Source: Erythroxylum novogranatense (Eukaryota; Streptophyta; Magnoliopsida; Malpighiales; Erythroxylaceae). From it: a DNA stretch of 64,000 nucleotides. The translations under genes were made by a program, and so were the position numbers. A model generated the notes under the pieces. That model had not been told where the DNA came from and searched no databases. It worked only from the letters and a program-made list of their open reading frames with translations. Below, one piece after another: positions 29,126 through 41,942 of this stretch. Position 1 is the first letter of the stretch, and each line of letters opens with the position of its first letter. The stretch lies in the NCBI GenBank assembly GCA_029891385.1, contig JAIWQS010000146.1, positions 62,001-126,000 on the forward strand, given 5' to 3'.

Positions 29126-29976
29126 TGATAAGTCATTTTAAATGCATATGTTTTGGACTTAATTTGATTGATTTGTGAAATTGGTATCCAAAAGTTGATG
29201 GAATTATTTTATAAATGTTCACAGATGGTCTTCAATACCATAAAGACTAAAAAGGATCAAAAAGAGCGTAAAGATGGCAAGAAATCCAAAATTTCCAGAT
29301 TGGCCGAAATTCAAGGATTAGGCGTGAGCACGCCTAAGGTCACAATCCTAATTCTGCAGATTTTTCAGAAGTTGTATCTAATTAGAACACAATCACCCAA
29401 GATCTTCTGGAGTTCTTTTCAAGAAGCTTCTCACCTAAATTAGAAGACTATCTACTTGAGACAAAATCCAATCAAGATATGGAGATTCACGTCAATTAGA
29501 GAAATTGGGAGCTTGCAGCGGATATAAATACATGTATAGGGGTTAGAGGAGGGCATTCGAGCATTAGTAGGTTTTAGGGTAGGTTTAGGTTAGGTTTCTT
29601 TGCTGCACTTTTCTGGGTTTATTATTCTTTACATTATGCATATTTTCACTTAGGATTATCGTTACTTTCATTAAAAGACCAGTTATGGAGACAATTTCTT
29701 TTGTTGTTTTCTTTGATTTCAATTCAAGTATGAGTAGTTAATTTTCTTATCTTGGTTTAGGGATCCATGTTACATGTTATTTTGCTCTTGATTTGTGATT
29801 TTCTCATTTATCTTTATCATTGCCGTGACAAAACCCCCCTTTTTATTTTCATCGTTTAAACTAGCTAACCTCTATCGTTAAGGATTTCTTGTGGGAACGA
29901 TATCCGCTACCACTACTACATTAATTTGTTTTAACTAAGTGATTTCTTTTATATTTGGTTGTGTTTACAAAGATCA
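29126..29976 (+). repeat. 3' LTR of Athila-like element (internally deleted)
   Basis: Matches the left LTR over its first about 650 bp and last about 200 bp with scattered substitutions, a few percent by eye. It joins ...ATGTTATT directly to TTGCTCTTGATTTG near 29780, skipping about 485 bp present in the left copy. A TTATT microhomology lies at the junction. Confidence 0.8.
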
Positions 29977-29982
29977 CCGGGG

Positions 29983-30615
29983 TGTTAGAGAGATTAGATC
30001 GCTTTTGTCAATAAGGAGTGGTTGGATATTTTTCCCTTTCACAAGCTGTACAATCTGGTGAGTGCCACATCTGATCATAATCCCATCAAGTTGGTGGCAG
30101 GCCGACGGTTTCCAGCAAAGGGAATCAGGCGTTTTAGATTTGAAAACAAATGGCTAACAGAGGATGGTTTCATTGAGTTTGTCTCGAGGTTTTGGAGAGC
30201 CAACGTTAGATTGACCCTTCTAGATCGAATTAAGGAGTGTGGTGTTGGGTTGACAAGTTGGCAGAAGCTTCTAGGATCAAATTTCAAGACATGTATAAAG
30301 TCTATCAAGCTGAAAATGGAGACAACCCGTAAGAACCATCAGTACGGTTCTCTTCGGAATCTCAAAGCTCAACTCAACTGTCTTCTTGCTCAGGAGGACA
30401 TCTATTGGAAGCAAAGATCAAAGGTTTTTTGGTTGAAATACGGAGAGGCCAACTCAAAATATTTTCATGCTCAAGCTTCAGTAAGGAAACGGTTGAACCA
30501 AATTCACTCACTCACGGACGACTAGGGGTAGCAGGTTGTGGATGATGAGGGGATAGGCAAGGTCATTCTTGAGTACTTTAATCAATTATTTTCAGCGTCA
30601 GGTGGTGGGGACTAC
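29983..30615 (+). pseudogene. LINE endonuclease C-terminal part and linker
   Basis: Continues the LINE after the Athila-like insert: LERLDR, then a 1-base frameshift, then from 30022 MDIFPFHKLYNLVSATSDHNPIKLV, which contains the S-D-H-N-P active-site motif of the endonuclease. The linker toward RT follows (FRFENKWL, FWLKYGEANSKYFHAQASVRKRLN). Two stops near 30526 and 30532 are followed by VVDDEGIGKVILEYFNQLFSAS, also a standard plant LINE segment. Interrupted at 30616 by a long LTR; RT resumes at 43620. Confidence 0.85.
30611..30615 (+). repeat. Target duplication (left) of outer solo LTR
   Basis: ACTAC, repeated exactly at 43615-43619 immediately after the right terminus. Confidence 0.85.
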
Positions 30616-31373
30616 TGTTGGACCCCGATTTTTGAGTGAAATTTAGAAATATTAAGTGAAATTAAATGAGTGGTTTTATATATGTATTGTGAAATAAAAG
30701 TATTTATGCTTTGAGGAAATTCATAAGAAAAGAATTATTGGGTTTTGATAATTTTTATTATTTTGGAGATTTGTATAGTTTATGAAAGTTCAAGTGGATG
30801 ATTTGATTGAAATAAAGTTGAAAAACATGAGTTAAATAGAAAAAGTGTGCAAAATTGAAGATTTAAGAAAGTCGACTATGGGTATAGAAAGTTTGACTTG
30901 AGAGTTGACTTTTGATTTAGGTCGAGAAAATAATCTACATGAAACTTGTAGATTATGTTGAGAGCTTCTGTTGCCATAAAGTTTGTAATTTTTCACATTA
31001 TGAGTGAAAGTTATGGTCACCAAAGTTAAGGTTATTATACTTTGACTTTTAAAATGTTTTTAAGTGTAGCAATGTGCACGTAAAGTGCTTTGAGGAAATT
31101 CGACCTAATTAGAGGTTGAATTAGCCTTTAAGTTCTTCATGAAAGTTGAATATTTTGATTTTATCTTTATTTTATATAAAATATAGAATTTTTCGATCAA
31201 AGAATAATAAGTTATGATTTTTACAAGTTTCTATTATGGTTTTAGTATGATTATTAGAGGACATTTTGATTGAAAATTGACTTCCTTAGAGGCCAAATTG
31301 ATTTTTCTGTCCTTCATAAAAGTTGTAGGTGACTTTCTTATCTTTGCAGTGATATAAAGTATGACATGTTTGG

Positions 31374-34300
31374 TGTAGCACCCCACTCCCGCGAGACCCG
31401 AACCCGACATCGACGGTGATATCCGAGCCCGCGATCCGCAAGGGTGGTATGCTAGAGCAGTCAATGCAGTTAAAAAAAACTCATTATGATATTTTTCTTT
31501 TTGAAAACAGTCGAGTGCGCGAAAATAATAAACGATTCGGGCCCATGATACGAAAACCCTTTTCAGTCATACGCTTTATCAAAGATCACATTTCAAAACA
31601 ATATTTATCAATTAGGGCCTCAAACAATTCAAGATTATTTTTGGAATATAAATTTACACATAATTCAAAATGACACAAATGCGTATTTGAATCGATCCCG
31701 ACTTCAAACATCGACTCTCTTGCAAGAATCATACTCCTGCTCCACTAACGGGTACTCTTCAATACCTGAAAAATAATTGCAATGTTGGGTGAGTTTGCAA
31801 ACTCAATGAGAAACTATCATCGATGGTCCACCCAACGCATTTATATACAATCAACTCATATCATATCACATATTAACACATTCCAAATTATCCCATGCAT
31901 TGCCAATTTTACACATATATAAGGCGACGCTTTCACACAAATCACATTTTATCATTCATATATATGATGCACATGTGACACTTTTTCATTTTCATTTCGT
32001 TGTTGTGAACGTGCTACCGAATTGTCCCAAATGTGACGGCATATTGCATTGAGCCCGAGGCTTTGATACTCTTTAGGCGTGATATGCCTCGATACATCGA
32101 GCCGATGGCTCAGTAAACATGGACCAGAGGTCCTGTGCGTTGAGCTTAAAGCTCTCATATATGTTGGGCATAGCCTCGATCATCGAAATGAAGCTTGGAA
32201 TTACGCTGGCTCCACCGGCCACAACCGCCATTATCTCGATCATGCAATTATGCATGAATGCATATGCCCTTGCCATAATAATTTGTGTCACAACCTAATA
32301 CACTAAGTCCAATTTCGACTTAACCAATTCACTTTCAATTATGCACATTTAACACTTCTATAACACATTCCAAATATTTCAACACCGTGGTTCAAATCAA
32401 TCAAAACAAACACACATAATCCTTCCTTAACTCTACATGACAATCGAATAAATTAAACACATATAGGTTGAGAAACCAACTAGGTTACTCACCTATTACT
32501 CCGAGCTAATGCCGAAAGTCTCGCTACGTCGGTCAATCGACGCCCAACAGTGTCTCTATAAGAATCGAGAATAAAACGATCACTAATTGTTGAATCCGAA
32601 CTAGTAACGATGCACATGTAAGTGTAAAATGCATGTTCATGATATTCCCGGCCCTAATCCCATTTTTTCCCATTAGAAAAATCCGTTTAAAAATTTGAAA
32701 TCCAATGGCGCTGACGGCGCTTAATTTGGTCTTGTATAGGTCTCCAATTAAATAAAAGAGTGAGTAAAGGCTCCGTTACCTGGGCCCACGTCAATTTTCC
32801 GTCCACAAATTCACAATTTCTCAAAAAATGAAATTAAATAATCAATGAATCCGTTGCCTTAAGAATCAGGTCAATCGGACGTCGGACGGAAAAGTTATTC
32901 ACGAAAGAAACCAAAATTCAAATAAAACAATTAATATATCTATATCTATAAGTCCTTATTTCCTCCTTTTTTTATGTTTTCCAACCGAATTTCAATCCTC
33001 TATAACTTTTTGTACACAATTCAAAAAATTGTAAACCATACCTTGTTGGAAAGATAATGAAACCCTCTACAAGTTTCATTTAGACCATTCAAATTAATTC
33101 CACCCCTATGGGTGTCAAAAATCCCATGAAAGCTACTGCTCACTCAAAGTCACTCAACACAAGACAAGATCTTTTAAATTCAGTAAATTTCATTCTCTTC
33201 AGTCAAAATTACACAATAAATATGCTCATCAATATCACAATGTTATATTAACTTTCATGAATAACCAAAATCTCAATTCATTTACTAACTAGGTCAAATA
33301 ATTCACCAAGGCATCTGTCTACTAAACTGTCCTAACTGAGCAAAGAATTTCCAACCAATATATCTCCTAGCATAAATATCAAATAAATGCATACTTTATA
33401 CCTATGGAAAGATCAAACACAATGCTACACTTCTCATGAAGGCTTCAAATCCAATTCCATCTCTAACAAGCTTAAAACTTTCATGCAATTTATCGATCGT
33501 AAAGAAATAATAACCTCATGCAGTACAGAATTTGAAAATTCATTACTCCCACATCTAATCTCCAAATATTACATGCTATATACCATTTTCAAGATAATTG
33601 TTTCCTACACAACTCTTCAGAAGATCACTCAAGCCAATTCAATTCACAGAAATTTCTAAAATTGCTTCTAATTAGAATGTGCACCAAATCCACTCTTAGT
33701 CTAGGTTTCACCAAATTGTTCAAAATCAGTCCATATTCTACAGTGCATATCTCCCAATATACAGATCGAAAAATTACAAAATCAGTGGGAATGGAAAGAT
33801 AACTTAATAAGCTTCAAATTTCATTTAGATCAGTTTCCCTAATTCCATCTCAGTTAATTTAGAAAAATCATCAACACAATCGGGTCATCAATCCGGATAC
33901 TGTTCATTCCAGCCATCAGCAGTAACTTTCCATGCTAAATTTCACCCTCTGAAAGCTAAAATTGGACAACACCTAGTTCACACAAAAATGTAGTCAACAA
34001 ACCAAAGTTTACTTTGGCACAAACCTTGCCTCATTTGCATACCTACACAATGAGTTATGCTCAAAACAGTGTAATCGGTTAAAACCAAAATTTCCAGCTT
34101 TGGTACTAAACTTAGCTTCTATCATTTCCAATGCCAATAACACATCACTAAGCATCCAAATGAGCACAAAATCATTCCCTACAACATTCATACATTCACT
34201 AGGGCTAATATTCACAATTTGGCAGCATGAAACTCTTAAGTTATATGCAAGATTAGTCATCAATATTCAATCCAAATTCAAGCTAAACATTCATTCAATC

Positions 34301-35285
34301 CTACTACTTCATCAAGCCATACATAACATACCCTTATACCCAACAATTCCACCTATAATTCTCATCAAATTTATGCATCAATACTCATAATAAATGCACC
34401 ATAACTCCAATTAAATACATCTAACAACCATGATTCAATACTACATAATTAAAGCTTAATTAAAACTAACTTCAAACCTTACCTACTTAAACTTCCAATC
34501 TTCACTTCCTTTCAAATCTTTGCTTCCTACCCTCTCTAACAACTTCTCCTAACACCAAGCAAGGGCAAGTTCTCCATGACAAGAAAATAACTTGATTTCA
34601 TGAAGGAGCTCTTAAGGTTTGGAGGGAGGTTTGAGAGAGGAAGAAGAAAATCGATGGTGAGAGGAACAAATGAAGAGGGTTTTCGGATGGTTGAATAAGG
34701 AAGCAAGGAAACTTGATTTTTCATGCTTTAATTAAGACAACAACGAGAGAGGAAGCAAGTAGCATAAGACAAAAGCATTTATTCATGAGGACAAGTGGCA
34801 ATTCTAAGGAAAAAGACAAAATAGGCTAAAAACAAATTAGTAAATAGGAATCCTAATGCAATTTGACCCATTCTAGTCCAATGACCCTAATTTCAATCCC
34901 AAAATAATATACCCAATATTACAGTGTCATTGGATAGAAATTTTTGCTACCGAAAATTAACCGGTTCGTCGCTTGACGATTTTTCCGGTCCGAAAATTTT
35001 CTTCCGAAAAATTTCAGAAAAATTCCTAAAAATCTCTTAAAATATAAAACACTCAATGACGCACTCAAAATAATTTTCCACACACAATAACCACGCTAAT
35101 CACAATAAAATGCCGTTTAGGCCCAAATACCGGAAATGTCATGTATGCATGTACAGTACTTTCATGTGCACAAATGATACTGTGTACTAATCCTATTATG
35201 CATGAATCGTCCTAAATCATTCCAATCCATCTCATCTTAAGCCAAATTTACTATTTTACCCTTCCTGTCGGGGTAGGATGTTACA
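31374..35285 (-). mobile_element. Nested LTR-type insert (family B), probable solo LTR
   Basis: 3.9 kb flanked by TTTGG on both sides (31369-31373 and 35286-35290). On the minus strand it starts TGTAACATCCTACCCC and ends GGGGTGCTACA, a standard LTR terminus pair. No tandem copy of its own ends, primer site or coding region is seen inside, so a solo LTR is the simplest reading. It shares short landmarks with family A (a GTCGGACGGAAAAGTTAT-type block near 32881 and 'TTGGAAAGATAA' near 33048), so it is a distant relative. It carries a stem-loop GAGTTTGCAAACTC at 31791-31804. Confidence 0.75.
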
Positions 35286-35547
35286 TTTGGACTTTGGAGT
35301 TGAAAGATAGAAATTCTCAAAATTGAGTTATTGTTTAGAGATTTATTATTTGGGCAGAATCTTTGATTAGAAATTTGATCACTTTAGAGATGAAATTAGT
35401 TTTTGAGTTCTTCATGGAAGTTGTAGAGCTTCCTAAGCTTTCTATTGATATCAAAGTTGTCAAAATTAGAATTCAGAATCAAGAGCTACGATTTTCGAAA
35501 AATTCAGATATATATATATATTGAAAACAAAAGATTTCAGAAGCTCT

Positions 35548-35577
35548 CTCGCGAGGGCGACGTATCGCCCTCGCGAG
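35548..35577. repeat. Perfect GC-rich palindrome in LTR copy 1 cassette
   Basis: Arms CTCGCGAGGGCGA and its exact complement are separated by CGTA: 13-bp arms with a 4-base loop. It occupies the same relative place as the variable repeat cassettes in the other two family A copies. Confidence 0.9.
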
Positions 35578-37552
35578 GAGGGTCTTTTTAGGAAAATTTT
35601 TATTAATTTTTATTTTTAAATTATTTTAATTATAATTTTCATATTATAGGAAATATGACCCTCTTCCGATCTTTTGCTTATAACTTTTTCGTCCGACATC
35701 CGATTGACTTGGTTTTCAAAGCGTTAGATTTCTAAGACAATGAATTACATTTTTATAAGAAATTTGTGAATTTTTGAGATTAAATTGAGGTTGATTAAAT
35801 TAATCAAAGTAAGTCGAAAAATTTTCCTAACATAGTTCAGTATTTTGAGAAATTCGAGATCTGTGGTGATCGGATTGAAGTGATTCTTGAGGAAAAATAA
35901 AATTAAGACATGGGGATACAAGTCATATGAAGAAAGTAAATTTCAATTTTAGCCCCTAAGACTTTCAATTTCTGTATGGAAGCTCAGATTCGTGTGCAGT
36001 TTTGGATTAGGAACATCTGAACGTATTTTAGCCATAAATTTTGATCTAGAAATCCAAATGAGATGTTTCTTGATTTGGATTAAATTAGAGAAATAGGGAT
36101 AAAATTGTTATGAAGACATCGAGTTTCAATTTTGTGATTAAGAATGTCAAGTTTTGGATGGAAATAATCGTGCTGAAAAATGATTTAGCATAAAACATAT
36201 CTGAAATGTTTTGAGCATAACTTTTGATGTAGTGCTCTAAATTGGATGATTTTTGCGGAATTATGAAATTAAGACAATGAGGAACAATTCTCTAGAAGGA
36301 AGTTTTGACAAATTCCTTCAAATTGATAGTGTGAAACATATCCGCATGTAAGCATGACTTAAAGTAAAGTTCAAGGGCATTTGTGGAACATCACTTAAGG
36401 ATTTAAGACTTTAGGCTTATGAGTGAGGGACAATTATATCTTTAGCCATTCATTAATGACATGGAACTTTAAAACAAGACGATTGTCGTTTAAGAGAGGA
36501 GGAGAGCACGACCTTGATGAGAAAAGAAGAAGAAATAAAAAGAGAGGAGAAAGAAGAAGCAATCGGATGGAGGAAGAAAGAAATAAAAGAGAGAGAAAAG
36601 TGGGTTTCGAAATTTTCTTGGGTTTTTAGAAGATTTTGATGTTGTTCCAAGAGAGAAAAAGATGGAAGAGCACAAGAGCTTCCTTCCAAGCTAAGAAATT
36701 TCAGATTTCGGTGAAAAATGAGGTAAGACTCGAAAATTTAATGTGTGAATTTTGGAAATTTTTCGGTTTAGAAACCTTGATAATGATATGAGTTTGTGGA
36801 TTATGAGCTCAATTTTGAAGATTTCATGATTAATTGGATGTAATTTTGGATTTATGTGAGTTGGGGTTTAGGTAAATTTTGTGAATTGGGGGTTTTGGAA
36901 ATTTGTGATTTAGATGGCTTGATTTTATGTGGAATTAGTGTTTTCTAAGTTCAATTTGAGAAATTATGATTTTTATGATGTTAAAATTGAGTGAAATTGG
37001 TGTAGGAATTTTTCAATTGGAAGAATAAAAGAAGAGATAGTCAAATTGGAGCTAGGGACAAACTTTTGGCATTGATTCGAGGTGGGTAGTGTATTTATAT
37101 TTTGAATTATAAGCTAAATATGCGATTTAAAAAAAATCAAAATCAAGAAACAAAGGTTTACAAATTATTGTTTATATCAATGTTTGTAAATTATGATTTT
37201 TGAATGATTAAATTCAATGCTTTTGGTATGATTTTAAGATATTGAAATAATTATGACATTCATTATTTCAAATTTTTCGAATAAATTGTGTGATGACTTC
37301 ATCGTTAGAATGAAAGAGAAATTATTTTGATCTATGACTTTAAGAAATTACAAAATTATGGCATTCTTTGTGATGGATTAATTGTTATGTGCCTTTTTAA
37401 ATTGTGGATTTTTTGAAATTTGTGCATGAGAATTGATTTGACTTGACATGGTATGAATACCAAGTTTTCGAAACGTGCCTTCGGGCAACTTGCTCTTCAA
37501 GCATGAATGTGTGTTACATGGATTTGGTTAGGTCCCATAAGTAGAGTCAGTG

Positions 37553-40500
37553 TGTTAGATCCCGTTTCCGGAACCCAACTTCTTACACTGAACACTCATA
37601 ACCACTCTTGAAGCGGAATGAAAATCGAAAACCAAAACGAATGAAACAAAACAAATGCGAAGCTAAAAGGATCGAATACAAATGAAATGAATGATTCAAA
37701 TCGAACGTAAATGCGGAAACATATACGGTTTATTTCAAATCGGATTATCGAATAACAAACCAAATAAACAGATACTTAATCGAATCCAATTGGGAATCAA
37801 AACATACAAATGAAAAGAAATCGAATAGCATGACAAGTGTCCAACATCCGGGAATAATTATCTTAAGGAAGCGTATGTTGGATACCTTATACTTGACTTA
37901 TATGAAACCGTACAAATTTTTTCTCATATAAATCTCAATCCTTAATCACAGTCTTCTTAATTATGCAATAACTCAATATCATCATAACGAAACATATTCT
38001 TATTCTTTACTATAACAATCTCTTACTCATGCCAATAAGCCCTTAAATTTGTACACTAATACTCGTATCTATATGATATCTTATAAAAATCGGGCAGCAT
38101 AACAACTGCATTTTAACCTATCCAAAAACCTGCAAATAGAAAAACTCACTTCTATAACTTTCAACCAATCACACATACATAATCACACATACATCATAAT
38201 CTACCGGACCCTCCGTCCGGGATCCCAGCAAACGCAAACCTAAATTCTAAACCATTTCAAGTCGTTTTTCATATTCATCACATTCAAACTCATAAAAAAT
38301 TTCCATTAACTCATATACAAATTTATGCTTCCATCAGACTCAAAAAATCGAATTTATAAATCTTCACAAATCATATACCATCATCAAACATGTTCCTCCA
38401 TATCCATATATATATATATATCCCAAAACATTCATAATTCAATTCACTTTATATACAAATCCAATATACACCATCCATAGTCAAATACAATTTTAATTCC
38501 CATAAACCAAGTTCTTAGACAATATCATAATCCAAAATACATTATGGACCAAATGTTTACAATACTCTAATGGCATTCCAAGCCATAGGCCATTTCCAAT
38601 AATCTTAAACCAAAATACACAAATTACAAAACATGTACAACATCGATGTCTTCATTGCCTTTCATCCGATTTCGTCAATACCGGAGATGGGGATGAAAGG
38701 AGGGGTAAGCACTAAGCTCGTGGATAACATATTTATTACTCAAATGATAAGCAAAAACGTCTTCAAATCTTATTTTCAATTGATCAACTGTCATAGTGGA
38801 AAAACATCGGAGGGTTTATTTCTCAAAAGCTTCTCAATTTCCAAAATCATTAATAAACATTTTCAACAGTTTCCAAAACTATCATAATGGAAAATCCAAA
38901 TTTCTCATTTGTCGAATTTTCAAACCATTGTAAACATGAAATGCTTCACATCTAAATGTAGTATATTCTAAACAAAACAAAAACATATAACACATCAATC
39001 GGTTTAGGTCGGTCCAAAAACAAGACGTACTGCACATTCTCGCAAAGCGGTCCTATGCAGCCGTGAAACACATGGGGAGTCCGAAATCGGAGCTCCTATG
39101 CCACTAGCGGGCAGCCGGGAGAAGGCTTTAAAAATGAGACTAGTGCATCGACTCCACATGAAGGACCTAACCAAACCCATATAACACATATTCATGTATG
39201 AAAACTAAATGCCCAAGGCATACTTCAAATTCAACTTTTCATGTAATCCTCAAAATTCAACATGATGTCAATCATTCACAATATCACACAAGTTCACATA
39301 ATCAAATTGTCAATCACTTTAACACAATGAACTCCAATGAGTATTTCATCTTTATCAATTCACTCAAAATCCATCAATACACAATTCAAGTCATTTATGG
39401 AAAATTGTCCGAAACGATTGTAGAATTTTTCATAAATCATTTGAAAACAATGACTTTAACACTTTATAAATCATTTCAGAAACAATTGGTTCAATCATTT
39501 GTAAAACAAGAGCTTATAAAATCACCATTTATAATTAGCTCATAATCTGAAAAGTAAACACATTACCCACCTCTTATCCATGCTTGGAGTTGATTAGAGC
39601 TTCAATTTCTCCAATCCTTTCTTGAATTTGCCCCAATTCAAATCACAAACCCTAATTAAGTCAACCATCCAAAATTAAACATAACCCAATGCATAATCAC
39701 TAAAATTAACTTCATAATTAACAAACTCATATCCATCTTAAGCCAAAACAACCAAAAACTCACTAAAAACTCAAAGATCAAAACTTAGCTCTTACCTTTA
39801 TCTTCTTAAATTTCAAAAATTGCTTGGCTCAAGATGAAGCTCTCTTCTCCTTCCCTCTTTTTCCTTCATGAATCAAAGGAAAACCAAGCTTAAAACCCTC
39901 AAAAATCAAAACCCTATCTCTTCTTCCTCCTTCTCCTTCTTCTCCACGATATCTCCCTCTTCTCTCCTCTCTCTTTATTTTCTTTCTTTCATTTTCGTGT
40001 ATTGTAGCCTTCAAAACGACAAATCCTCTCTTAAATATGCCATGTCATTAAAAATGGGTGTCTAATGACCATAATACCCCTCCATGTTAGGCTAAACTCT
40101 TAAGTCTTTAAGTGGACTTCCAAAATTGCCCCTGAAATATATCCTACTTTAGGACATTGTTTTCACCATCAAAAAGAAGGAATTAGGCAAAACTTCCTTC
40201 TAGAGAATTTTTCCTTTATGTCTTAATTTCATAATGCCTCAAAACTCATCCAATTAGGAGGACTACATCAAAAGTTATAGTCTAAACATTTCGGACATAT
40301 CATCCTACTAACACATTTTCTAGCAATTCACTTCCTTCCACAAATAGACATTCTTAAAGGCTAAATTGAATTTTCATTTCTTCATATGACTTGTAGCCCC
40401 ATGTCTTAATTTTATTTAGCCTCAAACATCGCTTCAATCGGGTCTACACAGATCCTGAATTTCACAAAATACTAAACTATGTTCAGAAACTTTCCTATCT

Positions 40501-41942
40501 CACTTTGATTCAAATAATCTTGCTCAATTGAATCTCTAAAAATTCATAATTTCCCATTAAAATGAAATTTATTGTCTTATAAATCCAACTCTTTGAGAAC
40601 TAAGTCATTCGGATGTCGGATGGAAAAGATATAAGCAAAAGATTTGACAAGGTCGGATGAGGAAGGAAAAATAGCAAGATCCGAATGAAACAAATCGTTC
40701 CGATAATCATATGATTCAATCAAACTCTTTTAATTTAACTCCAATTGATGAAAATTTTCATAGAGAGAAGGAAAATGTGTTAGGAATTCAATACTTCAAG
40801 AATTGCCTCAATCCGAGGTCGGATGAGTGAGTTATGATCAAAAGAATAAACCATGTTTAAACCCGAAATCGATTTGAAACTCTTTTGGCGCAAACGCTAT
40901 AAATTTCAATCTAGAGATCGAATTGCTTTCTTTCTTGAACCATTTGAAAGTATACTTCTAGATATACAACTCTTATGAAGATCACAAAATCAGATTCGGC
41001 ATCTAAAATGATCAAAATCGCGTTTTTTCCAAGTTGACCCGTGGCTGTCCGTTAAACGGACATGCATGTCTGTTTAACGAACACATACGGCCCAAAGTGT
41101 ACCAATCCATCCGAGAATGTCCGTTTAACGGACATGCATGTCCTTTTAACGGACATAGGTAGGGCAAAGGGTCCTTTTGACCCGAGAAGGTTCGTTTAAC
41201 GGACTCCCATGTCCGTTTAACGGACATGGGTTTTTCAAAACCTCTTCAACCCTTTCCAAAGCTTCTCACATCCAAACTAACATCATATACACTTATAATC
41301 TTCACATATTTACTTATTCAAAAGCCTAACTCTTCATAATAATCGAAAGAACTAATTCAAAATCACAATCTTCTCAAAACTCAACTAAATTGGTTCATCA
41401 AAATCACAAATTTCAAACATTCATCAAAGCTGTCACAATCATCAATCTTATATAACATCATAACTTGTATTAACTATAACTCTTAACTCCGATCTCGAAA
41501 TCTTGCATACTTGGTATCATTGGAAAGATGTAAGAACAAACTACAACTTCGAAGAAGGCAACTTTGGCCAATTCTATTTCAATCATTCCTGAAATTCCCT
41601 TGAATCAGCATATACATTTAGCATTCACCCTAACTTCACTTTCTTAATTGCACATCATTTATAAAAATTCAACTATCATTTGGAATTCATCCAAATCTCA
41701 GCCTCAATTCATATGATTTTTTACATTTAATAGCATTATGCCATTCACCAAGTTCCTCTCTTGATTTTGCATAATATCTCATATGTATCACCATAATTCA
41801 TACTAAGGGTTTCTCAACTCACCATCCATACATGATTCACATTCCAATATCATAATCATCTATAACACAAATCACATACAAAACACTCATTTAATTTCAT
41901 TTATTATTTCTAAATTTTCACTCAAAGATCGGGGTCCAACAC
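37553..41942 (-). mobile_element. Family A solo LTR, copy 2, nested in copy 1 in opposite orientation
   Basis: 4390 bp flanked by CAGTG at 37548-37552 and 41943-41947. The left end is TGTTAGATCCCGTTTCC and the right end GATCGGGGTCCAACA. Read on the minus strand, the start TGTTGGACCCCGATCTTTG matches the start of the host LTR. No coding region or internal domain. The AAGCTCG motif followed by TGGATAAC near 38713 is the degenerate form of the shared 3' stem-loop. Confidence 0.85.
41045..41228. repeat. Inverted-repeat minisatellite in LTR copy 2 cassette
   Basis: Three units with a 72-73 bp period (starting near 41045, 41117 and 41190). Each contains two copies of a GTCCGTTTAACGGAC-type near-palindrome separated by ATGCAT-like spacers. 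The arms are GTCCGTT/AACGGAC around one base. The repeats are slightly degenerate between units. Confidence 0.9.

Larger units (their letters stand above)
23582..29976 (+). mobile_element. Athila-like LTR retrotransposon lacking pol (non-autonomous)
   Basis: Two direct LTRs (23582-24916 and 29126-29976) bound an interior of about 4.2 kb. The primer-binding site matches the 3' end of plant tRNA-Asp, a hallmark of the Athila/Calypso branch of Ty3/gypsy. Inside are a broken gag-like C-terminal region, an Athila ORF1-like region, an AG-rich tract and a short polypurine run before the right LTR. No protease, RT, RNase H or integrase motif was found in any frame, so any mobility would have depended on a related autonomous element. 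It is inserted into the LINE endonuclease. Confidence 0.85.

Noticed and set aside
31374..35285. Interpretation as a complete LTR retrotransposon
   Set aside because: No internal repeat of its termini, no primer site and no coding sequence; a solo LTR or similar non-coding insert fits better.
36423..36629. Basic Arg/Glu-rich open frame and its antisense frames in LTR copy 1
   Set aside because: Arises from an AG-rich tract. Similar frames occur at the equivalent tract of copies 2 and 3 (39829-40014, 46158-46376), so it is an LTR composition effect.
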